This document shows positions 1 through 8,119 of a stretch of 20,998 bases of DNA, piece by piece. The stretch lies in assembly GCA_000437255.1 (NCBI GenBank), contig FR899083.1:70692-91689 (forward strand). Direction: 5' to 3'. The notes beneath the pieces were generated by a model. That model saw only the letters and a program-made list of their open reading frames with translations. It had not been told where the DNA came from and made no database searches. The stretch comes from Ruminococcus sp. CAG:403 (GTDB lineage Bacteria > Bacillota > Clostridia > Oscillospirales > Ruminococcaceae). The first letter of the stretch is position 1. Each line of letters begins with the position of its first letter. Made by a program: the position numbers and the translations under genes.

Positions 1-22
1 CGCCCGTTTGTGTAAGGAGACA

Positions 23-673
23 ATGATGATGCGGAAACGAAATGAACAACTGCATCTGAAATGGCAGCGTAGTATATTATTCATTTTTCTATCCATTGCA
101 ATTGTTTTTATACTTTTGTTGCAGCTTGATCACAAAATTCGTCCGTGCATACAATCTGTCTGTCAGGCAGAAACAAACCGCTATGCTTCTCATTTAATGG
201 AAACCAGTATCCAACAGGTCATTTCGGAACAAAATTACAGTTATTCTGATTTTGCCACTTTACTTTATGATGAAAATGGTACAGTGATAGGGGTAGAATC
301 ATTGACACAAAATATCAATCAAATACAAATTTCTCTTCTGCAAGCAATCAATCAAAACCTAACTGCCGACCACGCAAAAACAATTCCAATTTCCATTGGA
401 TCCGCAACCGGAATTTGGCTATTTGCAGAAAAGGGACCCTCAATTCCAATACGCCTGATGCCAATTGGCGATGCATCTGTCAAATTAATCAGTTCCTTAA
501 AGTCTGCTGGCATTAATCAAACTTGTCACACCATTCAAGTAAAAGTTACTGCAAACATTGCAACCGCAATCCCATTTCATCAAACAAAAACGAAAATATC
601 CTATACATATCTGTTGGCAGAAACTGTAATTGTAGGAACTGTCCCGGAAGCATACCTTGAATTTGGTGAATAA
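23..673 (+). CDS. yunB: Sporulation protein YunB
   Basis: The protein has about 216 residues. A basic N-terminus (MRKRNEQ) is followed by one membrane-spanning helix at about residues 17-35, then a domain expected outside the cytoplasm. The C-terminal half matches the YunB family as I recall it, including the block GIWLFAEKGPSIPIRLMPIG followed by an ITVxVxTxVxIPF-like strand and an ending of the type VPEAYLEFG. In Bacillus subtilis yunB belongs to the mother-cell sigma-E regulon and is needed for efficient sporulation; its biochemical role is unknown. Three ATGs are stacked at 23, 26 and 29. The SD AAGGAGA (14-20) lies only 2 nt from the first, so 26 or 29 may be the true start. The SD overlaps a TAA at 13-15 preceded by four open codons from the window edge, which could be the tail of an upstream gene. 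No sigma-E promoter can be sought because the upstream region is outside the window. Confidence 0.85.
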   Translation: MMMRKRNEQLHLKWQRSILFIFLSIAIVFILLLQLDHKIRPCIQSVCQAETNRYASHLMETSIQQVISEQNYSYSDFATLLYDENGTVIGVESLTQNINQIQISLLQAINQNLTADHAKTIPISIGSATGIWLFAEKGPSIPIRLMPIGDASVKLISSLKSAGINQTCHTIQVKVTANIATAIPFHQTKTKISYTYLLAETVIVGTVPEAYLEFGE

Positions 674-696
674 ATTATGAAAATCAAAAAAAACAC

Positions 697-725
697 TGGA
701 ACCAATCTGAAAAATGTGGTATAAT
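697..725 (+). promoter_or_regulatory. Promoter of the ligA-gatCAB operon
   Basis: The 103-bp gap between yunB and ligA holds a perfect -10 TATAAT (720-725) preceded by an extended TGn (TGG, 717-719). At 17 bp the -35 would be TGGAAC (697-702), a weak 3/6 match to TTGACA, as is usual for extended -10 promoters. Transcription would start around 731-733, giving a leader of about 45 nt before ligA. Confidence 0.7.
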
Positions 726-747
726 ACTTTTATATGCAAAAAGGTAT

Positions 748-764
748 CCATCCATTATGGGTGG
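748..764 (+). other. Small hairpin in the ligA 5' leader
   Basis: CCATCCA (748-754) pairs with TGGGTGG (758-764) around a TTA loop, a 7-bp stem with one T-G wobble. It ends one base before the ligA SD GGAGG (766-770). It could shield the 5' end or tune ribosome access, but there is no direct evidence of function. It is not a terminator because no T-run follows. Confidence 0.4.
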
Positions 765-776
765 CGGAGGTGAACT

Positions 777-2789
777 ATGGGATTTGCTGCTGCCAAAGAG
801 CGAATTGCTTCTTTAACCAAAACATTAGAAACTTACAATTATCAATATTATGTATTGGATAATCCTAGTGTTTCAGACTACACATATGACGAATTAATGC
901 ATGAGCTTCGAAAATTGGAACAGGATTTTCCACAATTGGCATCTCCAACTTCTCCAACTCGAACAGTAGGCGGGTTTGCAAGCAATGCATTTGAAAAGGT
1001 TCCACACGCTGTGCAAATGATGAGTTTACAAGATGTATTTTCCTTTTCAGAAGTAGCAGATTTTGTACAGCGCTGTAAGGAAGCCGTTTCAGATCCAACA
1101 TTTATTGTAGAACCTAAAATCGATGGCTTATCTGTTTCACTAGAATATGAAAATGGTGAATTTGTACGCGGTTCCACAAGAGGGGATGGATTTATAGGAG
1201 AAGATGTAACACATAATCTCCGTACCATTCGTTCCATTCCACTGCATTTAGAACATGCACCTGCCTATTTAGAAGTGCGTGGAGAAGTCTATATGCCTAG
1301 AACAAGCTTCGATGCACTGGTACAACAACAAGAGCAAGAAGGGGAGTCTCCTTTTAAAAATCCAAGAAATGCAGCAGCTGGCTCTTTGCGACAAAAAGAT
1401 GCGCAAGTTGCAGCAAAACGAAATTTGGATATCTGGATTTTTAATATTCAGCAAGTGCGCGGTGCTGTTTTAAATGGGCATGAAGAATCCTTGCAGTACA
1501 TGCAAAAATTGGGATTGAAAACCATCGTACATCGCACGGCCTGCCACACATTTGAGGAAATTCAAAAAGCAATTGAAACAATTGGACAGCAACGAGATCA
1601 ATACGCTTATGACACGGACGGTGTTGTAATTAAAGTAGATCGTTTTTCTCAGCGAGAAGAATTGGGGGCTACCACAAAAGTCCCAAAGTGGGCAGTTGCT
1701 TATAAATTTCCACCAGAAGTAAAGGAAACCACTCTGCACACCATAGAAGTAAATGTTGGTCGGACAGGTGTTATTACACCAGTCGCAGTATTCAATCCAA
1801 TTCAGTTAGCCGGTACAGAAGTTTCTCGTGCAACACTTCACAATCAAGACTTCATCAATGAAAAGCAAATTCGTATTGGAGATCGTATTCAGGTACGAAA
1901 AGCTGGAGAAATTATTCCGGAAGTGGTAGCATCTATCCAGCATGCAGCAGATTCTACTCCCTATAAACTCCCGGAATATTGTCCAATCTGCAAAACAAAA
2001 GCGGTTCGTGATGAAGAAGAAAGTGCACTGCGATGTCCTAATCCAGATTGTCCTGCACAGCTTATGAAACGAATGATTCACTTTGCATCTCGTGATGCGA
2101 TGAATATTGAAGGACTGGGACCACAGAATTTAATTCTTTTGAAAGAACATGGGCTGGTACACTCTGTAGCAGATCTATATACACTTCAAAAAGAACAATT
2201 GCTGGAGTTAGATCGATTTGCAGAAAAATCAGCAGAAAATTTAATTCGTGCAATTGCACAATCCAAAAACAATTCTTTAGATCGATTGATTTATGGATTA
2301 GGAATTCGTGGAATTGGATCTCGTGCTGCCACACTATTGTGTCAAGCGTTTCCGACAATGGAACAAATCAAACTCGCAACAGCAGAAGAAATTGCACAAG
2401 CCATTGATGGATTTGGCATGATTATGGCAGAAAACATCGTGCACGCATTTCAAGAGCCTCACTTTTTGCACTTAATCGATCGTTTGGAATCTCTTGGCCT
2501 TTGCATGACGTATACGCAATCTGTACCAATCGATCAACGCTTTGCTGGAAAAACATTTGTCTTAACAGGAACACTTCCTACATTAAAACGAAGCGAAGCA
2601 AAAGCGTTAATTGAACAATACGGCGGAAAAGTTAGCAGCAGTGTTTCGAAAAAAACAGACTTTGTAGTTGCGGGTGAGGATGCGGGCAGCAAGTTAGATA
2701 AAGCAAACCAACTCGGCATTTCTATTCTTTCTGAATCAGAGCTGCTGGAACAAATTAATGAAAAAGGTGGAATTAAAAATGCATATTGA
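777..2789 (+). CDS. ligA: NAD-dependent DNA ligase LigA
   Basis: A full-length 670-residue bacterial ligase that seals nicks in replication and repair using NAD+. Domains in order: N-terminal Ia helices that bind NMN (about 1-65, with YYVLDNPSVSDYTYDEL); the adenylation domain with the nucleophile K114 in KIDG (114-117) and the downstream DGVVIKVD block (281-288); the OB fold (about 320-395); a zinc finger with C402, C405, C420 and C425; helix-hairpin-helix repeats (about 505-560); and a C-terminal BRCT domain (about 588-665, with GKTFVLTGTL). All key residues are present. The start at ATG 777 sits 6 nt after GGAGG (766-770). It is the first gene of an operon with gatCAB, and its last codons overlap gatC. 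Confidence 0.98.
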   Translation: MGFAAAKERIASLTKTLETYNYQYYVLDNPSVSDYTYDELMHELRKLEQDFPQLASPTSPTRTVGGFASNAFEKVPHAVQMMSLQDVFSFSEVADFVQRCKEAVSDPTFIVEPKIDGLSVSLEYENGEFVRGSTRGDGFIGEDVTHNLRTIRSIPLHLEHAPAYLEVRGEVYMPRTSFDALVQQQEQEGESPFKNPRNAAAGSLRQKDAQVAAKRNLDIWIFNIQQVRGAVLNGHEESLQYMQKLGLKTIVHRTACHTFEEIQKAIETIGQQRDQYAYDTDGVVIKVDRFSQREELGATTKVPKWAVAYKFPPEVKETTLHTIEVNVGRTGVITPVAVFNPIQLAGTEVSRATLHNQDFINEKQIRIGDRIQVRKAGEIIPEVVASIQHAADSTPYKLPEYCPICKTKAVRDEEESALRCPNPDCPAQLMKRMIHFASRDAMNIEGLGPQNLILLKEHGLVHSVADLYTLQKEQLLELDRFAEKSAENLIRAIAQSKNNSLDRLIYGLGIRGIGSRAATLLCQAFPTMEQIKLATAEEIAQAIDGFGMIMAENIVHAFQEPHFLHLIDRLESLGLCMTYTQSVPIDQRFAGKTFVLTGTLPTLKRSEAKALIEQYGGKVSSSVSKKTDFVVAGEDAGSKLDKANQLGISILSESELLEQINEKGGIKNAY

Positions 2790-3048
2790 TATTCAGCATA
2801 TTGCAAAGCTTTCCCGGCTTCGCATTGAGGTAGATCAATTAGAAAAATTCGAAAAAGATATGGAAGCCATTGTTGCAATGGTAGATCGTCTTCCGGATGT
2901 ACATGATGAACTCACATTAGATGCAGAACATCCAATGCATCTTCGTGAGGATGTAGCTGTTGAGCACAAGTTCAAGCGAGAAGAAATGCTAAAAAATGCG
3001 CCTGAAGTACAATCTGGTTGTTTGGTTGTACCCAAAACAGTAGAATAA
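2779..3048 (+). CDS. gatC: Asp-tRNA(Asn)/Glu-tRNA(Gln) amidotransferase subunit C
   Basis: An 89-residue GatC, the small belt-like subunit that wraps between GatA and GatB and stabilises the amidotransferase. The N-terminus HIDIQHIAKLSRL followed by EKFEKDMEAIVAMVDRL is typical of the family, and the length is normal. A longer ORF opens at ATG 2758, but the SD AAGGTGG (2764-2770) lies 8 nt before ATG 2779, so the later start is chosen. The gene overlaps the end of ligA by 11 nt, which suggests translational coupling, and it precedes gatA by 14 nt. Confidence 0.95.
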   Translation: MHIDIQHIAKLSRLRIEVDQLEKFEKDMEAIVAMVDRLPDVHDELTLDAEHPMHLREDVAVEHKFKREEMLKNAPEVQSGCLVVPKTVE

Positions 3049-3062
3049 GGAGGAAGACGGAT

Positions 3063-4523
3063 ATGAGACTTTATGAAAAAACAGCATCTGAATTATCCGA
3101 AATGATGGAACAAAAAACATGCAGTGCAGTAGAAATCTGCAAGGACGTGTTAGATCGAATCGCAGAAACAGAGGATAAAGTCGGCGCTTATGTAACATGC
3201 TGTGAAGATTGCTTGCAGCAAGCAGAGGCTGTCGATCAAGCGCGTAGTGCTGGAAAGAAGATGCATCCGTTAGCCGGTATTCCAATTGGAATTAAAGATA
3301 ACATTTCTACCAAAGGCATCCGTACTACATGCTCTTCTAAAATGTTGGAACACTATGTGCCACCATTTGATGCAACTGTTATGCAGTCTATCCGTTCTGC
3401 AAATATGGTTATCACAGGTAAAATGAATATGGATGAATTCGCAATGGGTTCTTCTACAGAAACATCCTATTTTCATCCTACCAGAAATCCACACGATGTA
3501 ACATGTGTTCCGGGTGGTTCCTCCGGTGGTAGTGCCGCAGCAGTTGCTTCCGGAGAAGCCATCCTCACCCTCGGCTCTGATACAGGCGGTTCTATTCGGC
3601 AACCAGCATCTCTTTGTGGAGTGGTTGGCATGAAACCAACTTATGGCAGTGTTTCCCGATATGGACTGGTTGCTTTTGCCTCCTCTCTGGATCAGATTGG
3701 TCCATTCGGAAAATCTGTAAAAGATGTGGCAATGCTTCAGAGCTTAATTTGCGGAAATGATCCAATGGATGCAACCTCTGCCTATCGTACGTATCCAGAT
3801 TTCGCAGCAAACCTAACCAATCAAGTTGCTGGTCTGCGAATTGGAATTCCAAAAGAATATTTTGGTGCTGGTGTAGATGACACCGTAAAAACTGCTGTTA
3901 TGAATGCGGTTAAACTACTGGAACAACAGGGGGCAAGTGTACATGAAATTTCCCTGCCAAGTACAGAATATGCAATTAACACATACTATATCATTGCTTC
4001 TGCAGAAGCCTCTTCTAATTTGGCACGTTTTGACGGTGTAAAGTATGGTTATCGAGCTTCTTCTTATACAGATTTAACGGATATGTATGAAAAGACAAGA
4101 AGCGAAGGCTTTGGAGATGAAGTAAAGCGGCGAATCATGCTGGGTACTTTTGTACTAAGCTCTGGATTTTATGATGCATACTATAAAAAGGCAAAGTTGG
4201 TACAACGTAATATTTCAAAGGAATTTACAGAAGCATTCCAAGATTGTGATGTAATTATTACACCAACTTCACCATCTCCTGCATTTAAAATTGGCGAAAA
4301 CATCGGAGATCCTTTAAAAATGTATTACAATGATGTTTGCACCGTTACTGTTAATATTGCAGGTTTACCGGCAATCAGTGTTCCTTGTGGAAAATCTGAA
4401 ACTGGACTACCACTTGGCATGCAAATCATTGGAAATAAATTTGCGGAACAGACAATCCTAAATACTGCTAACGCTTATGAAACACTTGTTGGCGGTTTTC
4501 AGGTCATTCCGAATAATCTTTAA
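3063..4523 (+). CDS. gatA: Asp-tRNA(Asn)/Glu-tRNA(Gln) amidotransferase subunit A
   Basis: A 486-residue amidase-signature glutaminase subunit. It releases ammonia from glutamine and channels it to GatB for transamidation of Glu-tRNA(Gln) or Asp-tRNA(Asn). The Ser-cisSer-Lys triad is visible as K78 (in GIKDN), S153 (in GGSSGGSAAAV) and S177 (in GSDTGGSIRQPA), with the usual family spacing. The reading frame extends upstream to 3018, but ATG 3063 follows GGAGG (3050-3054) by 8 nt and gives the standard N-terminus. Its presence implies that the organism lacks glutaminyl-tRNA synthetase and/or asparaginyl-tRNA synthetase, as most Firmicutes do. That is an inference from the family. Confidence 0.98.
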   Translation: MRLYEKTASELSEMMEQKTCSAVEICKDVLDRIAETEDKVGAYVTCCEDCLQQAEAVDQARSAGKKMHPLAGIPIGIKDNISTKGIRTTCSSKMLEHYVPPFDATVMQSIRSANMVITGKMNMDEFAMGSSTETSYFHPTRNPHDVTCVPGGSSGGSAAAVASGEAILTLGSDTGGSIRQPASLCGVVGMKPTYGSVSRYGLVAFASSLDQIGPFGKSVKDVAMLQSLICGNDPMDATSAYRTYPDFAANLTNQVAGLRIGIPKEYFGAGVDDTVKTAVMNAVKLLEQQGASVHEISLPSTEYAINTYYIIASAEASSNLARFDGVKYGYRASSYTDLTDMYEKTRSEGFGDEVKRRIMLGTFVLSSGFYDAYYKKAKLVQRNISKEFTEAFQDCDVIITPTSPSPAFKIGENIGDPLKMYYNDVCTVTVNIAGLPAISVPCGKSETGLPLGMQIIGNKFAEQTILNTANAYETLVGGFQVIPNNL

Positions 4524-4538
4524 TAGGAGGATTTAGGT

Positions 4539-5975
4539 ATGAAAGACTATGAGATCGTTGTGGGATTGGAAGTCCACGCAGAGTTAAATACAAAATCAAA
4601 GATTTATTGCAACTGCCGCAATGCATTTGGCTTGGAAGTAAATACACAGGTTTGCCCAGTTTGCATGGGTATGCCCGGCGCACTTCCTACTTTAAATGAA
4701 AAAGTAGTAGAGTATGCAATCAAAATGGGACATGCTATGAATTGTACCATTCATAATGTCTGCAAACAAGACCGAAAGAATTACTTCTATCCAGACCTTC
4801 CAAAAGCCTATCAGATTTCTCAAGCAGAAGTTCCACTTTGTGAAAACGGTTATTTGGACGTCATGGTAGACGGCGAAGTGAAAAGAATTGGAGTAACCAG
4901 AATTCACATTGAAGAAGATGCTGGAAAACTGCTACATGATGAATCGTTTCATGGTTCATTGGTTGACTTAAACCGTTGCGGTGTTCCACTGATTGAAATC
5001 GTATCAGAACCAGATATTCGCAGCAGTGCAGAAGCAAAGGCTTACTTGGAAACCATTAAATCCATTTTGCAATATATTAACATTTCAGACTGTAAAATGC
5101 AGGAAGGTTCCATTCGTTGCGATGTCAACGTATCCGTTCGTGAAAAAGGCTGCAAAGAATTTGGTACCCGTTGTGAAATGAAGAACGTCAATAGCTTTAG
5201 CGCTGCCGTTCGTGGTATTGAATATGAAGCGAAAAGACAGATTGAAATCTTGGAAGCTGGCGATACTATCACACAAGAAACACGTCGTTGGGATGATGTA
5301 AAGGGAAAAAGCATCTTAATGCGTACCAAAGAAGACGCACAAGATTATCGTTATTTCCCAGAACCAGATTTACTGACAATTGTGGTAAATCCCGCAAAAG
5401 TAGAAGCTTTAAAAGAAAGCATTCCAGAGTTACCAAATGCAAAGATTATGCGTTATGTAGCAGATTTTGGATTGTCTCAAATGGATGCAACCTTAATTGC
5501 AGAAGATATCGATCGTTCCACATTGTTTGATGCTTGTAATCAGATTGGCACTTGTAAGGCCAAGAATATCAGTAATTGGATTTTAGCAGATATTGCAAAA
5601 TACACCAATGAAACTGGAAAATCGATTTTGGATACACCATTAAGTGCACAGCGGTTATGTACTCTAGTAGAACAAGTGGAAAAGGAAATCATTTCCAATT
5701 CTTCTGCTAAAAAAGTATTCCGTCTCATTTTGGAAAATGATGAAGACCCACTGACAATCATTGAAAAGAATGGAATGGCACAAAATTCAGATACCAATTT
5801 CTTAGAGCAATTGGCAAAAGAGGTCTTAGCAAACAACGAAAAATCTGTAAATGACTATAAGAACGGAAAAACCAACGCATTGGGTTATCTAGTTGGGCAA
5901 TGTATGAAAGCTTCTAAAGGAAAAGCCAACCCTGGTATTGTAAAAGAAATTGTTACCAAAATGCTGCAAAATTAA
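4539..5975 (+). CDS. gatB: Asp-tRNA(Asn)/Glu-tRNA(Gln) amidotransferase subunit B
   Basis: A 478-residue GatB, the subunit that binds the mischarged tRNA, phosphorylates the Glu/Asp side chain and replaces it with the amide. The catalytic cradle domain carries a zinc knuckle (C24, C26, C39, C42), the conserved block RKNYFYPDLPK (79-89) and HIEEDAGK (123-130). The C-terminal region (about 330-478) is the helical and YqeY-like tail, ending in GKANPGIVKEIV. The start at ATG 4539 follows GGAGG (4526-4530) by 8 nt, and the gene lies 15 nt after gatA. It is the last gene of the ligA-gatCAB operon. A hairpin immediately follows its stop codon. Confidence 0.98.
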   Translation: MKDYEIVVGLEVHAELNTKSKIYCNCRNAFGLEVNTQVCPVCMGMPGALPTLNEKVVEYAIKMGHAMNCTIHNVCKQDRKNYFYPDLPKAYQISQAEVPLCENGYLDVMVDGEVKRIGVTRIHIEEDAGKLLHDESFHGSLVDLNRCGVPLIEIVSEPDIRSSAEAKAYLETIKSILQYINISDCKMQEGSIRCDVNVSVREKGCKEFGTRCEMKNVNSFSAAVRGIEYEAKRQIEILEAGDTITQETRRWDDVKGKSILMRTKEDAQDYRYFPEPDLLTIVVNPAKVEALKESIPELPNAKIMRYVADFGLSQMDATLIAEDIDRSTLFDACNQIGTCKAKNISNWILADIAKYTNETGKSILDTPLSAQRLCTLVEQVEKEIISNSSAKKVFRLILENDEDPLTIIEKNGMAQNSDTNFLEQLAKEVLANNEKSVNDYKNGKTNALGYLVGQCMKASKGKANPGIVKEIVTKMLQN

Positions 5976-5989
5976 TTGCCTACAATCAA

Positions 5990-6020
5990 AAATCCACTGA
6001 ATCAATGATTCGGTGGATTT
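5990..6020. terminator. Shared hairpin terminator between convergent genes
   Basis: AAATCCACTGAAT (5990-6002) pairs with ATTCGGTGGATTT (6008-6020) around a 5-nt loop, a 13-bp stem with one T-G wobble. It sits between gatB (plus) and the pseudouridine synthase gene (minus), whose stop is 9 nt away. The T-run is better on the minus strand (GGATTTTTG) than on the plus strand (GGATTTATATATT), so it probably ends both transcripts but more efficiently the minus one. Confidence 0.75.
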
Positions 6021-6028
6021 ATATATTA

Positions 6029-7003
6029 TTAGTATTCTACTTTTTGATTTGAAAAATACTGATTCACAAAATCAGGCACTTTGCAAGTAATTTTCAATTG
6101 GTTTAGATTTACAAGTGGGGAAGTAACATCACAGGAAAACTGAACTTGATATGCACAAAGCAATTGATGATAGCAGTGGTATTTCCGGTTTACAACTACA
6201 TTTCCATATTTGTTATCTCCCAAAATGGGTGTTCCAATTGATGCAAGGTGTGCACGAATTTGATGCGTTCTTCCTGTAAGTAGTTGAATGCGTACAAGAT
6301 TAAGCTCTTTTTGATGAGCAAGCACTGTATATTTTGTAATAATTTTTCGAAATCCAGATGCTGGTTCCTTTTGAATAACTACCTTTTGAGTTCGTTCTAT
6401 TTTTTTATGATATCCATACAAAGTATCTGACTGCTTTTGAAATTTTCCAACAGCAACACATAAATATACTTTTTGCACTCGATCTTCTCGAATCATTTGA
6501 TTCATCTCTCGCAAACCAAGCGCAGTTTTTGCTGCAATTACAATTCCGCTGGTATTACGATCCAATCGATTGCATAAAGCCGGAGCAAATGCATGTTCCT
6601 GCTCTGGAATGTATGCTTTTTCTTGATAAAGGTAGTGCTGAATGCGATGAATCAATGTATCTTTTGTATGATTATCATCTGTATGAACAACCAATCCGAC
6701 TGGTTTATCAACAATTAAAATATTTGTATCTTCATATAAAACTTGAATTTGATTTGGTGCACAAAGAAAGTCATATTGATCTTTTTCTGTTTTCGATTCA
6801 AAGAAAGAATCCGGAAGAAACAAACGAAGTTGATCTCCTGCTTCTAACAGTTGACTGGCTTCACAACGCTTCCCATTACATTTAATCTTTTTGGTTCGTA
6901 AAAATTTGAAGAGCAGCCCTTTCGGTAAATGTGGTGCAACTTTCAAGACAAATCGCTCCAAACGTCGTCCGCTGTCGTTTTCACCAATTATAAATTCTTT
7001 CAT
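6029..7003 (-). CDS. RluA-family 23S rRNA pseudouridine synthase with S4 domain
   Basis: A 324-residue RluC/RluD-like enzyme that isomerises specific uridines in structured RNA, most likely 23S rRNA. The N-terminus is an S4 RNA-binding domain (about 12-65, with KFLRTKKIKCNGKR). The catalytic domain starts near VLYEDTNILIVDKP (88-101). It contains the RluA signature RLDRNTSGI with the catalytic aspartate D148, and the later GRTHQIRAHLASIGTPILGD block (244-263). The start is supported by AAAGGAA (minus strand, plus positions 7012-7018) 8 nt upstream. Firmicutes carry several paralogues with different target sites, so the exact substrate and gene name cannot be assigned. It stands alone, convergent with the gat operon and divergent from radC. 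Confidence 0.93.
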   Translation of the reverse strand: MKEFIIGENDSGRRLERFVLKVAPHLPKGLLFKFLRTKKIKCNGKRCEASQLLEAGDQLRLFLPDSFFESKTEKDQYDFLCAPNQIQVLYEDTNILIVDKPVGLVVHTDDNHTKDTLIHRIQHYLYQEKAYIPEQEHAFAPALCNRLDRNTSGIVIAAKTALGLREMNQMIREDRVQKVYLCVAVGKFQKQSDTLYGYHKKIERTQKVVIQKEPASGFRKIITKYTVLAHQKELNLVRIQLLTGRTHQIRAHLASIGTPILGDNKYGNVVVNRKYHCYHQLLCAYQVQFSCDVTSPLVNLNQLKITCKVPDFVNQYFSNQKVEY

Positions 7004-7047
7004 TTAGAATGTTCCTTTCATTTTTTGTATTTATAATTTTATTTTTC

Positions 7048-7076
7048 AGTATACCATATTTTACGGAAAAAGGAAA
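7048..7076 (-). promoter_or_regulatory. Promoter of the pseudouridine synthase gene
   Basis: Read on the minus strand, TATACT (plus 7048-7053) is a good -10 with an extended TGG directly upstream. At 17 bp the -35 would be TTTCCT (7071-7076), a weak match. The distance to the start codon is about 45 nt. The divergent radC gene lies on the other side, but no equally good plus-strand promoter is visible in this AT-rich gap. Confidence 0.5.
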
Positions 7077-7140
7077 GAGGTATTTCGTAAACTTCATTTT
7101 CATCCTTTAAAAAAGGCAACAGAATAGGAGGTGTGTCAAT

Positions 7141-7857
7141 ATAGCAGAAAAGAAATTAGTTAAAAAGGAAAATCTTAATTATGGTCATCGAAGTCGCCTT
7201 CGAAATCGATTTTTACAGCAAGGTTTAGATGCTTTTGAGGAACACCAAATATTAGAATTACTGCTGTTTTATGCACTTCCACGAGTAGATACCAATCCAA
7301 TTGCACATCGATTATTGAATCGATTTCACACACTGCGTGGTGTATTTGAAGCAAATCCAGATGATTTGAAACAAATTTCAGGTATCAACGAACAAGCCGC
7401 TGTTTTTTTGCATATACTTCCCAGTATCTGCAAACGATATTATATGGAAAAGCTATTAGAAGAATATTCCATAACTTCTTATGAGCAAATAAAAGAATAC
7501 TTACAAATACAATTTTTAGATACAACAAAAGAAAAAATCATCTTTGTTTGCTTTGATGACAATCTAAACATGATTGGATGTCAGGAATTAGAATCTGGTA
7601 CATTTAATGCAGTAACTTTATCAACACAAAAATTAGCAGAAATAGCAATTCGTATGCATAGTCAACATGTTTTATTATCACATAATCATCCAACAGGAAA
7701 TCCTAACCCATCAGATTCTGATATTTTTACAACTCGTCAAATTTTTGCTGGACTTCGATATTTAGACATTCAATTAATCGATCATGTCATTATAGGAAAA
7801 AATAATCAAGTTTTTTCTATGCGAGAATCTGATTTTTGGCAAGCAATTACTTATTAA
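7141..7857 (+). CDS. radC: RadC family JAB/MPN+ domain protein, apparent ATA start
   Basis: RadC-type protein (UPF0758), 238 residues if read from ATA 7141. An N-terminal segment resembling GHRxRLRxRF, LELLLFYA and DTNPIAH precedes a helix-hairpin-helix-like stretch (about 76-93). The C-terminal MPN+/JAMM domain carries the complete metal motif H181, H183, S191, D194 in SHNHPTGNPNPSDSD. The family is named after a repair mutant, but a repair role is not established and the biochemical function is unknown. The frame is open from 7111 and has no ATG, GTG or TTG until TTG 7315, which would delete conserved residues. ATA 7141 lies 9 nt after AGGAGG (7126-7131) and is followed by AEKK, as in many relatives that begin MAEKK. 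It is either a rare ATA start or a start-codon mutation. Monocistronic. Confidence 0.85.
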   Translation: MAEKKLVKKENLNYGHRSRLRNRFLQQGLDAFEEHQILELLLFYALPRVDTNPIAHRLLNRFHTLRGVFEANPDDLKQISGINEQAAVFLHILPSICKRYYMEKLLEEYSITSYEQIKEYLQIQFLDTTKEKIIFVCFDDNLNMIGCQELESGTFNAVTLSTQKLAEIAIRMHSQHVLLSHNHPTGNPNPSDSDIFTTRQIFAGLRYLDIQLIDHVIIGKNNQVFSMRESDFWQAITY

Positions 7858-7868
7858 TTAGAAACTTA

Positions 7869-7905
7869 AAAACGACACTTTGAATGTAATTCAAAGTGCC
7901 GTTTT
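7869..7905 (+). terminator. Intrinsic terminator of radC
   Basis: Two stem blocks pair across a GTA loop: CACTTTGAAT (7876-7885) with ATTCAAAGTG (7889-7898), and AAAACG (7869-7874) with CGTTTT (7900-7905), separated by one A/C mismatch. It begins 12 nt after the radC stop and ends in a short T-run. This is a strong, well-placed Rho-independent terminator, with A-T symmetry that could work in both directions. Confidence 0.85.
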
Positions 7906-8059
7906 CTATATCCTATAAATTTATAATATAAATTCCTTCTTTCTTATTGATCGAAGATGTCTTCTAAAAATTTGTAACGCATCGTTGACAAATCTACATT
8001 TTTGAAAATGACCCAACTGCAAAGCAACAATTGATCCCAATAGCTACATATTCCAAAAC

Positions 8060-8088
8060 TTGCAATTTCAAAAAAAGTATGCTATACT
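8060..8088 (+). promoter_or_regulatory. Promoter of the addBA-rsmA operon
   Basis: TTGCAA (8060-8065), a 17-bp spacer and TATACT (8083-8088), with an extended TGC at 8080-8082. This is a near-consensus housekeeping sigma promoter, 31 nt before the addB start codon. The rest of the gap after the radC terminator (7906-8059) is AT-rich. I see no gene in it with a credible start and ribosome binding site. Confidence 0.8.
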
Positions 8089-8119
8089 GAATGAAAGTTT
8101 ATAAAAACGAGGAAAAACT

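Noticed and set aside
4692..4907. Antisense ORFs within gatB and other genes
   Set aside because: They lie fully opposite well-supported genes, encode cysteine- and phenylalanine-rich strings typical of antisense frames in AT-rich DNA, and lack ribosome binding sites.
7032..7037. Plus-strand TATAAT as a radC promoter
   Set aside because: The -10 hexamer is perfect, but no -35 resemblance or extended TGn precedes it. In this AT-rich gap it may be chance, so no radC promoter is called.
7315..7857. radC as a 180-residue protein starting at TTG 7315
   Set aside because: The upstream frame encodes the conserved RadC N-terminus (RSRLRNRF, LELLLFYA, DTNPIAH) behind a strong SD, and TTG 7315 has no SD. 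The shorter model would cut the family domain.
7944..7982. Minus-strand 12-codon ORF MRYKFLEDIFDQ
   Set aside because: It is very short, has no SD upstream on the minus strand and no promoter. It is kept only as a low-interest remnant idea.
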